Source: Imbricaverruca yamaguchii (taxonomy: Eukaryota > Arthropoda > Thecostraca > Neoverrucidae). From it: a DNA stretch of 64,000 bases. The DNA lies in assembly GCA_034440575.1 (NCBI GenBank), contig JAOTOL010001507.1, positions 1,336,001 to 1,400,000 on the forward strand, read 5' to 3'. Positions 34,511 through 44,900 of this stretch are shown piece after piece. The notes under the pieces were generated by a model. The model saw only the letters and a list, made by a program, of their open reading frames with translations. It had not been told where the DNA came from and did not search any database. Every line of letters starts with the position of its first letter. Positions within the stretch are counted from its first letter, which is position 1. A program made the translations under genes and the position numbers.

Positions 34511-35113
34511 GTGCAGTCACGGCATTGTGGTGCAGTCACGGCCGCTGCAGACAGACAAGCCGCAGCGGCCGCGACAGCCGGCACACGGTACCGTGACGGG
34601 CCTGTCCCTGCCCGGCCACGCGGGGTGGACGTCAGGGGCGGGCCCAGGAATCCTGATGGGGAGGCACGCTTCCTCGATATCGGAGGGGGATGCACCCGAG
34701 CATAATGAGCAGGCGCCTTTTCATCTTGGAGGCGCCGAGGGTCACCGGGACACACCTGTCTAATTATCCAATAATATAATAATCTAATTATCCTGTATCC
34801 GCCCCTGTGCCGACTTACGATGAAAAGGTTGCTGACACATCTTTTTCATCTTAAAGATTGACAAGATGCGATCTTAAAGAGGCGCTGAGGGGCACCGCCT
34901 TTCCATGCGGGGGGGGGACACATCTACCTAATTCTCCTGTATCCGCCCCTGTGCTGACGTCACAATCGCCATTATCCAGCGCATTGCGGTCAGGCGACTG
35001 ACGGTCGCGGAGGTTGGTCGGGTGCGACGCCAAGACTATTTCATAGTCAGGTGCGGCACGGCCGACGGAGGAACAGCGCCGCGTGCGGTCAGCGGAAGCT
35101 CCAGTCGTCCAAG
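34511..35113. other. Upstream flank of the Cys-rich gene, with duplicated segment
   Basis: A diverged direct repeat (AATTMTCCTGTATCCGCCCC, then TGTGCYGAC) occurs at about 34785-34815 and 34930-34960, each preceded by GAGGCGC(Y)GAGGG. No TATA box is seen before the Cys-rich gene. Confidence 0.5.
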
Positions 35114-35680
35114 ATGTGGGTCGTGGTGCTGCTGCTGGGGCTGGCGCTGGCGCCGGCCGTGTCGCAGGCCGCCTGTCTGGGCTGCCCAGGCTGTCCGGGG
35201 TGTTTCGAGCTGAAGCCGCCGAAGGTCGTCTGTCTGGGCTGCCCAGGCTGTCCGGGCTGTTTCGAGCTGAAGCCGCCGGTGGCCGTCTGTCTGGGCTGCC
35301 CCGGCTGTCCGGGCTGTCCCGAGCTGCCGCTGCTGTAGGCCGGCTGTCTGGGCTGCCCCGGCTGTCCGGGCTGTCCCAAGCCGACGCTGCTGTAGGCCGG
35401 CTGTCTGGGCTGCCCCGGCTGTCCGGGCTGTCCCGCGCCGACGCTGCTGTAGGCCGGCTGTCTGGGCTGCCCCGGCTGTCCGGGCTGTCTGGGCTGCCCC
35501 GGCTGTCCGGGCTGTCCCGAGCTGCCGCTGATGTAGGCCGGCTGTCTGGGCTGTCCGGGCTGTCCGGGCTGTCCCGCTCCGACGCCACCGAGCGGGCACT
35601 GGGGCGTCTCCGCCGGCTGTACCAAGTCGCCGGATGGGAAGTCTGACCAAGCCGGGGGAAGCTCCAGCCGCGGCGGCTAG
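35114..35680 (+). CDS. Small secreted Cys-rich repeat protein, reading frame interrupted by TAG codons
   Basis: ATG at 35114 gives a clear signal peptide (MWVVVLLLGLALAPAVSQA, cut after residue 19). Repeats of 19 residues follow: CLGCPGCPGC then FELKPPKVV. The first TAG is at 35336-35338 (74 residues). The 57-bp repeat continues in the same frame past TAGs at 35393, 35450 and 35534 to a unique C-terminus (SGHWGVSAGCTKSPDGKSDQ) ending at 35678-35680. Each internal TAG falls where the first repeat has AAG. AAG|GTCGTC (GT at 35225) looks like a splice donor and every CTGCTGTAG|GCC like an acceptor, both in phase 0, so an intron would restore a continuous Cys-rich protein. Readthrough or decay after the first stop are alternatives. 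The role is unknown; Cys density suggests a disulfide-rich secreted or matrix peptide. Confidence 0.6.
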
Positions 35681-35884
35681 CCGTGCAGCAGGGAGACCGA
35701 GAGGCGTCCCCACTGCGGTGGTGGGGAGCACGGCGCGTCGCACCCACCAGCACCCGGCAACTGTAGCCGCCGAGAAAGTGGTGCACTCGTTCTACTGAGG
35801 AAGTTAGTATTTTGGGATTGATGCGCGTCTGGTGACGTAGACTGCAGAAATGCTCACCGCTTGTTCATGTTAGTATCGTCGTAT

Positions 35885-35890
35885 AATAAA
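35885..35890 (+). terminator. Poly(A) signal downstream of the Cys-rich gene
   Basis: AATAAA is followed by CGTGCACTGAAAATCGCGTT and then a GTGTTCC G/T-rich stretch, about 205 bases past the last stop in the gene's frame. This supports transcription through all the TAG-containing repeats. Confidence 0.65.
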
Positions 35891-36527
35891 CGTGCACTGA
35901 AAATCGCGTTGTGTTCCATTGGTTCGTCCTACCTTAAATTGGCCTCAGAGTGACTAAAAGCCGACAAGGTCATCTGAGGCCAGGTTGCGTCGATGACCTC
36001 GGGCACCGTGAGAAGTCAATGTTGTACTTCAGTTCGCTAGCTTAACTGCCACTCACCCTGCCAGAGTCAACATTGCCGCATTCAACATTACATACCCGGG
36101 CGTAAGCGGTGACAGCTACCGCCGACAATTCGCGATTCTGCGAACAAAAAATGAGTGGCGTATTCCGCCTGATGACGTCATAGTTCGGTGACATGACATG
36201 GCAGCTTCAGCTTGTTCATGACATGGGGGCGGCAGCGAACGCCACATCAGGCTAATGGTCACTACGTCAGGTCGATGAAGCACTACGTCGGTCCCGGCGA
36301 CCGTTCACCTTCATGGCCTTCAGTGGGCATGTGCGGAGAAGCGCTTCTCCAGGTATCACTTCTGAACCGTTCACACCTATCCCTCAAATGCTGGAAGCTG
36401 AGCATATTAAGAAATTGCCGAAATCACTGCTATGAATTCCTGTGCATAATAAGTCGGGTTTTAAGTCGACTTAATCTGGTGCACCGCAACGTGCTCGACG
36501 GTAAAGATCAGAGGTACGCCCAAGGGG
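35891..36527. other. No recognisable feature
   Basis: Single-copy DNA of mixed composition. Confidence 0.5.
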
Positions 36528-36539
36528 GCGGGGCCTGCT

Positions 36540-37502
36540 GTGTGTGTGTGTGTGTGTGTGTGTCTTTGTGTTTTGCCAGCCTGCCACCGTGTGGTGATGT
36601 CGGCTGTTTCCGGAGGGCGTTTGTGGTGTCAGTATCTTGGTGCTGTTTGTTAAGGGTGAAAAGGTATGAGGAGTAAAGTGGTGCGGATGAGAGGAAGCGA
36701 AGAAGATTATAGTTGTCTTGTAGAGGGGAGTTGTGAGACAGTTGAGGTGACTTGAAGAATGGCGCGTAGAGGTAGTAGAAGTTGAGACGTCTTGCAGGCA
36801 CATGAAGTAGGAGTCGAGGCTGAGCTGGTGCAGAAGTGTAGAGTTTGCCAGTCCGGTCGGTGCCATGGGGTGGGGTGTATTTGGGGGGGGGGGTGGGGTC
36901 GGGTCATCGCCAGTATTGAAATAACATTGCAAGAACAGTTAGTGTTAGTATGTCACGTGGGGTTAGTTTTTGTTTTTGTCTTTTTTGTTGATTTTCTGTT
37001 TTTCTTTTTTAATATATCTTTGCATTTTTTTCTTTTTTTCCCCATTTTGTTGATTTTTCTTTTTTTACATATCTTCTTCTTTTTTTTCTTTTTTAAATCA
37101 TAGTTCGCGGATGAGGCGTTTGATTGAGAGAAAGTGGAAGATGTGCTCGTGGAGTGTTGGATGTTCATCGTTGAGAAGTGTCGTGATGTTTAGTGGGATG
37201 TGGGATTTGGTGCAGTGTATGAGTATGTGTTTAATTGTGATTGTTCGTTGACATGTTGTGCATTGTGGTCGTGGGAGTTGTTGCAAGAGAAAGGAGTGTG
37301 TGAGTGCAGTGTGTCCTAGCCGTAATCGTGTTAGTATGCGTTCCTTTTGTCTAGTGTTTTAGTTGATGGTGTGCCAGTGTTCGTGTTTTGGGTGTATTTC
37401 GTGTAGTTGTGTGATTGTTGTGTCCCATGTTTGTTGAATGTCTTTGTTGATTGCCTGGCGTATCGTGGGGTAGTAGCCTGATTGTGAAAGTGGGCAGGTT
37501 GT
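36540..37502 (-). mobile_element. 5'-truncated LINE with C-terminal ORF fragment and 12-bp target duplication
   Basis: The minus strand encodes the end of a non-LTR retrotransposon polyprotein. It reads RQKERILTRLRLGHTALTHS, then LLQQLPRPQCTTCQ and TIKHILIHC, the Cys/His motif common after the reverse transcriptase domain. The frame runs to about 37098, with an in-frame TAA at about 37360 just before that segment, so the copy is dead. A T-rich (plus-strand) 3' UTR ends in a (CA)n tail at 36540-36562. GCGGGGCCTGCT flanks the copy at 36528-36539 and 37503-37514. Clade cannot be fixed from this fragment. Confidence 0.85.
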
Positions 37503-37514
37503 GCGGGGCCTGCT

Positions 37515-38860
37515 CCCTGCCCCCCCTTGCAACCAAAAAGAAAAACACTATCAAGGAAGAAATATCGAGATTTTCATCACGCAAAACAAGGAATCTTCGG
37601 AACGCTTCGCGCACCGAAAGAGGTTATTGCTCCCTATCGATTTTATCTGGGCCCCTTAAGAAAACGCTGTCCGTGTTCCTGGTTAAGCTCACCAGTAATA
37701 ATCCATGCGTGGTCTAATTAGGCGATAAAACAAAATTAGACATGTATACGCATTGGTGTTTTCTACGTTATATGCGCCGAAATAATTGAATTAGATAAGA
37801 TAATATATAATGCAATATAAATTTAGGGGACTAATTAACTTTGAAATTACTAATGCCACGGGGCATTCGGAATTATACCAAGCTTAGGAAATATTTTTCT
37901 TTACCCAGGGCCTTAAGCCCATTTTTTAGTGCGGTAGGTGCCATCAGGCAGATACGGGTGTCGATTTCTGAAAATTATTGGGGGGGGCACAATACATCAA
38001 GGAGATGGACGGCCCCAAATGGATCGCGGAGCACCCTCCAAAGGTTTCCATGTTAAAAGTTGAAATTATTGAGGAACAAAGCCTTTAAGGACACTTTCCC
38101 CTCCCAATTATATAAAACACCTCTGGGCCAAGATAGCAAAGCCTGCCATGGCGTGGAAAGAAATCGCAGATATGTCATGTATAAAATGACATCGCGTTTA
38201 TGCATGCGAAAGCAGCGATTGAGTCCCTATCGGCGGAGGGACTCAAATGCAGTACTCAATATTTGTGTTGGATGATCGCGGAAGAACAGTGCGGCGCCAT
38301 CTGGCACGGCTTCCCGACCACGGGGCTGAAAACCCGTCCACGTCGCTGAGTACTGAGCTATGACGTCATAAGAGCGAACATGTCGGATCGTTCTTTCCTA
38401 AATCTGAATAACCCTAGACTAAAATTGCGTACCATTCGTGAATAACAAATGTTGGGTGTGTTGGGACAAAGCACAACCCAACCACTTCCCTAATAGGCCA
38501 CGGGGTTTTCCCGTATCATTCGAACTCAACGCAGATGCATTGAGAGGTTCATCTCGGCATCCACTGGCGGGAAATCCAACAGCCGTTGGCCGCAGCTGCA
38601 CGCGCGCACCGCATCGTCCATCGGCACGATTCGCAGACGTTTGCAGAACAGTCGGCGACACGAAAGCGAGGAGCTGACGCGGCTGACGTATCCGCATGGC
38701 CGGCTACGACTCCACCGAGACCACAACGCGAAGTCGGACAACGCCCAGGCGACCCATCACCTTCCGCTCACACACACCGCACCGCCTCACGCTTCATCGC
38801 GCACAACTGGCCGCCGCTTCACGTTCCGCTTCGCGTTTCACCGCATCGTCGTTGGCTTCT
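37515..38860. other. No supported gene
   Basis: Mixed AT-rich DNA, then GC-richer DNA from 38500. Open frames are short and without domains. Confidence 0.5.
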
Positions 38861-38965
38861 TGTTATTGGTTGGTTATTGGTTTTCCGACACATCGACCGT
38901 TGAGTCATGTAGCGTCGCCGATCTCTCACGCCGGTTGGTCGCGGACGAAGAGTAGCGACAGGTGA
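38861..38965 (-). mobile_element. SINE-V, head missing
   Basis: Tail and body are present from the GGTTGGTTATTGG end to GCGACAGGTGAGATTC; it stops inside the B-box region. Confidence 0.85.
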
Positions 38966-39857
38966 GATTCCGCATCGCCAGCGACTCGCCTGGTTGATCG
39001 GTGTTGTCGACGTGGATATTTTTCTTCTTATTTCGCGTTGCTCCCGGAACCACCACACACCTACCAAGCAGTCGACCAGTCGACTGCGTTCGTGACTATC
39101 AAAATACTACTTCGCCGTCAGAAAGCCTGACGAAGGAGCACGCGCACCACCCGTCCTCTTTGAAGTCGCCGCCGTTTGTCATGCGTAAGCGATCGCCTCG
39201 GGCGACTCTTTCTGGCAGCTTGCGAGAACTTCCCCAGACTCAGGGTCGCACATCGACCGCGAGAAGCGCATGAGAAAAGGGAGCTCATCCTGTCTAGGCG
39301 GGTTCGATCCGATCCCAGAGATTGCTGCTCAATCAGCTGATCTGGCACGACGGAGGGTTGCAATTCCGTCTGCCACGCATTGCACCCGTGTTCTGAAACC
39401 TATCTGCGACGAACTAACGAAGATAAAACACTTCCATGTCAAAGAAATATCACTTCACATCCTACCACATTTTTGTTCAAAGCTCACTAGATATCCACCG
39501 CTTCCACTCGCCGCACAACACAAAATATGTGTTGACTTCCTCCTAAACATCGGCAGGTGGCCTATAAATTATCATGACACCATAGGCGAGATGCTAGGGG
39601 TGGGCCAACATACCTGGTGGCTCAATTAACCCCACTTTCCCCCATGTATGATCTCACGACTTACACATAGTTAATTCTGCAATGCATTGTAATGTCCATA
39701 CGCGCGATACAACAGCTTAATAACGAACTATTACACGTTGGTAAGCTATGATACCTTGCGCATCCGTGTTGGCACGGCTAGTTCATGTATATTACTCCAC
39801 GATACTGCACTACTCCGTAGCTGATATTTTCTGTTGTCTCGTGAAAAACCCAGATTT
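38966..39857. other. No supported gene
   Basis: Short open frames only. I recognise no domain or repeat. Confidence 0.45.
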
Positions 39858-40016
39858 ATTTTACGACGCATTCAACCGCTAGGTTATGTAGCGTCGGCAG
39901 CCTCTCACACCGATTGGCCGCGGGTGATCTCGGTAAATGCAGTCGGTTGTGGGATTCGAACCCACAGTCTTGCGATCAAGAGCCCGACGCTCTACCAACC
40001 GAGCTACCGCGCCGCC
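39858..40016 (-). mobile_element. SINE-K, full length
   Basis: Same family as 4700-4864: A box, CTCTTGATC anticodon arm, B box and the GACGCTACATAACCTAGCGG tail. Confidence 0.85.
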
Positions 40017-40193
40017 TCCCCTGTTCTCCCGTGGGGAAAACCGCACCAAAGCACGCATGTCCACCCCACAGGCATGCATGCATGTTGCTCCACCTGGCAT
40101 ATCCCACCATAGTATGTTTATAATCACGCAAGCGGATGTACAATGCTGTGCGTAGGTGACGGCTGACCTGGAATGTCGCGCCAGACGTCGGCA

Positions 40194-40373
40194 TTTATTG
40201 GTTGGTTCACGACGCACTTTATGCCCATTCACGGCGAATGGCGCCGCCCACACAGCTTCGCCGGTGGGCCGCGGGATCTGGAAATGTCTGAACGGCGCGA
40301 GTGTCGAACCCGGGACCTTTGGTACACAGAGCCCAACACCTTGACCACTCGGCCATCCCCGTCCACTAGCGGC
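40194..40373 (-). mobile_element. SINE-S, full length
   Basis: The reverse complement begins GGGGATGGCCGAGTGGTCAA and ends CGTCGTGAACCAACCAATAA. Confidence 0.9.
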
Positions 40374-40456
40374 CGGCGTCGCGCTCCGTCCAAGCGCAGA
40401 TGTGTGGTCCTGGCGTGGACAGCAGACGGGCGCATTACTGGATGGATGCTTTGCAA

Positions 40457-40586
40457 CGGTTGGTCATTGGGTTAAGACACGTCGACCGTTGTCGCCGACC
40501 TCTCACGCGGAAGAGTAGCGACAGGTGAGACTCGAACCCACAACCTTTCGATTGTGAGACTGGCAACTTGCCCAACTCGTCCCCGC
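40457..40586 (-). mobile_element. SINE-V with internal deletion, 11-bp target duplication
   Basis: ATGCTTTGCAA flanks it at 40446-40456 and 40587-40597. The body between the tail and the B box lost about 35 bases relative to other copies. Confidence 0.9.
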
Positions 40587-40597
40587 ATGCTTTGCAA

Positions 40598-40973
40598 TGC
40601 TGGATGTGGAGAGGAAAATGCTTAGTTATTTTGGCCCATGTTTTTAATTTATAGTCATATAGATATACATCTACTTGATATGCAGATAGTTACAACGAAT
40701 TCGCATATAGTTATAGCAGTCATAGTGTTTGCCCTGAAAGGCAAATAGGAGGAAAATACTTGGGCAATCAAACATGGAGAGGGCATTCAGAACAACGCCA
40801 GCGGAACCTCAGTTTATGCTTTCTAGTGAATTTTCAACACTGTCTAGCGGCGCACTGTGAAACAGCGCCACTCAACCTGCACATGACAAAAATCAGAGCA
40901 TAGTTCCCCGCAGATGGTGATGTTCAGGATGCCACACATCCAGTAAGAGGCCATGTTTGTCGACCCTGGACCA
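40598..40973. other. No recognisable feature
   Basis: AT-rich single-copy DNA. Confidence 0.5.
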
Positions 40974-41038
40974 AGAGTTAATTAGTTAGTTATTTGGGTT
41001 TTAGGGCGCATCAACTGCAGTGGTTATACAGCGCCCAT
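40974..41038 (-). mobile_element. Short SINE-tail element with 10-bp target duplication
   Basis: CCCTGGACCA flanks it at 40964-40973 and 41039-41048. Confidence 0.85.
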
Positions 41039-41357
41039 CCCTGGACCACGACACAGTCGTCTCAGTCATACGTATATTGCCGAAGAGGTTCGCCGCGCCC
41101 GCGCCAGCCGCCCGCCCACGGGAATGGGTTGGTTTTTTTGGCGCGCCACAGTGGCGCCGTTTTGTGCCGGCTTGTCTCAGGGTGGGCCGGGACCGGCGCG
41201 GGCGCAAGGCGGCCCGACTTCTCTGTGCGGAGAACACGGGACAAACCCCGACCATGGTCAACGCTGTGTGTCGCTGGGCACCGCTCCGCGCGTCGGCACA
41301 CGCCGCTCATGTGCACGCTCGGCGCACCCCGCAAAAACCGAGGCGAGCTCGCTCGCC

Positions 41358-41475
41358 CCGATTGGCCGCCGCCGGCCAATCGCAAGGCGCGCCGACCGCC
41401 GGCAGCCAATCGGCGCGACCGACGCGCCGCGGCCGCCAATCAGCACACGCAGCCGCGCCCGGACAGCCAATCAGT
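41358..41475. promoter_or_regulatory. Cluster of CCAAT boxes in CpG-rich DNA
   Basis: Five CCAAT or ATTGG motifs (GCCAATCGC, GCCAATCGG, GCCAATCAG twice and one inverted) lie in 120 bases of GC-rich sequence just past the VDAC stop codon. It could be a promoter of a neighbouring plus-strand transcript or an old GC-rich repeat. No start codon or TATA box supports the first reading. Confidence 0.35.
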
Positions 41476-41821
41476 GGCCGCGGCCGCCACCCAGCCGCCC
41501 GGGAGCGTCTCTTCAGCTGGCGAGCCGACCGGCGGCCGCGGCGGCCCAACCCCCCAAACTAAGAGCTTCCAAAATCCACAAATCACGGTCGCCGCCAGCA
41601 GCGCTCGGCCGCCGCCAACGGCTGACACAATCTCACGCACACCCGCGCACGCTGCCACGATCCCCCACACGCACGCCGGAGAGGCCGCGCAGCTCCGCTG
41701 ACGTCACGCCGCGACGTCACTACAGGGCGCTCGAGTCAGGCGCACGCGCCGCGCGCCGCCGGGGCTCTCAGACGTCCCCGAGATGGCCCCGCCGGCCCCC
41801 ATGTGCAGGGCTCGGCGCGGC

Positions 41822-41913
41822 TTACGCCTCCAGCTCCAGACACAGGCCCAGCTTGTGGCCGCCCTGGTTGAAGTTCTTGGCGTCGATCATGCTGGACAGC
41901 GTCAGCGTCACAC
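41822..41913 (-). CDS. VDAC terminal exon
   Basis: The acceptor CCAG (AG at 41915-41914) precedes [18 protein letters not shown] and [11 protein letters not shown], then TAA at 41824-41822. It starts with the last two bases of a Gly codon split after phase 1. It codes for the last two beta strands and the closing signature. No poly(A) signal is evident in the GC-rich DNA to the left. Confidence 0.95.
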
Positions 41914-44900
41914 CTGGCGGCACGCGCGGGAACGAGAGGTTGTCAGTCGGCCACAAGAGGGCAGCAGCCGCGCAGAATCGGAGCGCTGCTAACACGATAA
42001 AATTCGCCGCTGAAATATGAAGATGAAGAGGACGAAACAAGGTGGAAATGAGTGGAACTGAGACAGACTAAACTACTTACAATGTGTACGCCTGATTTTT
42101 AATCATCTCAACTTACTCATAGAGCATACAACAAGCAACACATTGCTTAACTACGTCGGCATGGCATAAATATGATGACAGTTGTGTACACTTTGTACTC
42201 CTTTGTCCGTTCAGTTTCCTCTCTATCATTGCTGCCACTGTCCATCTCTACCCTTCACAATAATGTCTACTAGCCGATACCGAAAGCACTGATGCAAACA
42301 GGACATACTGCCACAGTGTAAAATAATTGACGATGTGACCTGGAAATTCACAGTTAATGGAATTGTGCTATTTCATCTTTGTCTTAGGTTTTTACGAGTT
42401 TGCCACATGATGTAGTCATCATGCACACGACTGCGAAATACTGCAAAATGCATCTGACTGAAGTGAAAGTCATTCCGCTTTTTTAATCCTTAAGTGGCGA
42501 TCCTTTGTTTTCTTCCAATCTTTCACTATTCCGAAGCAACTTCTTTCTTCATCCACACAGTTAATGGTGAAGTAATTTTAGGACACTGTACTGCCATCGC
42601 CTAGCTGAACGCCGATACACCGCCCCGCCTACGTCTCGTCATCCATGGCCGCAGACGCCGGGGTCGTTGTCCGCCCGCATGCTCACCGTCACGAATCCGC
42701 TGTTGGTAGCCGAAGCCGACCTCGGAGTCGTTGTTGACCTTGGCGCGGAAGCTGCTGTCCTTGTCGATGCAGAACTTGGCGCCGAGAGCGAACCTGGCAA
42801 CGAACACGGACCAGTCACAGCCCACGGCCCATGTTGAACTGGCGAATCGGGACTCGCCATCCGGCAGTTTGACTGAGTGATTATTTGGTTGGTTGGTTAT
42901 TTGGGCTTTCGGGCGCATCGACAGCGTTGGTCATACAGCGCCCATAACAATTTTAGATGGACAACTTAAGAGGATTCGTGCGAACAGCAGTAAGCGAGAC
43001 TTCAAAAGACAGACAAATCACTTCAGTGCCACATGTCCACGAGGTGTGCAAATCGCTCCAACCCTTGAATCCGAGAGAAAGCGAAACAGCTGTCCCGAAG
43101 CCACAACGCGCAATTCAGCCCACAACATCGTCAGCGAAACAGCGAAACGCAAGCAACATCAGCGAAACGGCGGAATGGAACGGTGAAACGGTGAAACAGA
43201 AAGAGCAAGCGCACGCAGACATCAGTGGAACAGTGAAACGGGAGTAACATCAGTGAAACAGTGAAACCGAAAGAGCAAGCACAAGTAAACATCATGAGTG
43301 AAACAGTGAAACGGGAGTATCATCAGTGACACAGCTTAACAGTAAGAGCAATCGAAGATCAGTTAGAGCGACATGCCACGATTGATTATTTGGGCTTAAG
43401 GGCGCATCGACTACTAAGGTGATTTTGCGCCCAACATCCAGCGGTGAACCATTTCTTCACTTCCAACCCTAATACATCAATAATTGTCCACTGTTCATGA
43501 GCCAGGGGACGAGTAGCATAGGGGTAAGTTGCTCGTCTCACAATCGAAAGGTTGGGGGTTCGAGTCTCACCTGTCGCTACTCTTCGCCCGCGACCAATTG
43601 GCGTGAGAGACTGGCGACGCTACATGACTCAACGGTCGATGTGTCGAAAACCCAATAACCAACCAATCATAATAAGCTATACTACGGGTGCCGCATGGTC
43701 AAGGCAGCCCACGAGCTCTGAAGCCCACATGACGAGCAAACTTAATCGCCTTTGTATGGCAACACACTGAAAAACAACACATCAATATCTGATGCTAGTT
43801 CATAATTAGCGTATGCATTATAATTGTAGCACGTGCATAATTTGCGAATAGACTGGATCGCATTCAGATGACGCCGAGCGACAAGCTCGCATTGTCTGCG
43901 GTTGGCTGTGGCTTCACGACGCAGTCGCTGAGGTTATTTGGCGTCGCCTGCCGCTCACCCCGGCAGGAAGAGCGGGCGCCGCCGGGGAATAAAAAACGGG
44001 CGTCGACGGGGATCGAACCCCGTACCTCTGGCATACCAGCCGCTGAGCAACCTCTGAGTTGCCGGCGTCCTCACGCTCTATACGTTCATCATATCTGACT
44101 CACATTTCTGCACACCCTTTGAGGAATAATTTGCACAGCATTTCATGGAAAAAGACGAGTTGGAAGAAGAAAGAACTTTGGTCCCCTGTGCTACGCATTC
44201 AACAGCTGTCATATTGTGTCCTCAACCTCATACTTGTGGTCCCCTGTGCTACGCATTCAACAGCTGTCATATTGCGTCCTCAACCTCATACTTTTGGTCC
44301 CCTGTGCTACGCATTCAACCGCTGTCATATTGTGTCTCAAGCTCATACTCCAACTGGTAGAAATCAGACTCGATAATTCCTCCGATTGTCGGACTCGGAC
44401 CCACGATCTTACGACCAAGAGTCCAACGCCACAGCGCTGCGCTACCGTGAATCCCGAAAAAGACTGAGTTCGAAATGCATTCTACCGCCAGCGAAAGCTA
44501 AGCATATTCTAACGTCACTGCCCATGAGTGAAGTTGGATTCATGTCGCTGTGAAAAAATCGCAATTGAATAAACGGATGACCCGCACATATGTCCCTCCT
44601 TAAGACGGGTTCATGGAACAGAATTAAGATGGCTGAAGGGTTAGATGATAGTCTAAGTAATGCTCCTCAATTTAGGAAATCGCATAAGCACCATCAATTC
44701 AGGTCAGACAAATGGCAGGGGGTAAAACAGCTGAACACGAACATGTTTATGCCAAGGAGTGGTTTATCAATGGAATCGGCCGCCTAGTGATGCAATGGGA
44801 GATGGGAAATTGGATATTTGTAAGTTCTTAGAAATATGGCGGGTACATTATGTGCGCTTGATAGCGTTATTTGTCTTACAAATGATTGGTTGGTTATGAT

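Noticed and set aside
36540..37502. LINE 3' end as the partner of the SINE tails
   Set aside because: Its end is a (CA)n tail with no resemblance to the AATAACCAACC tails, so it is not the partner.
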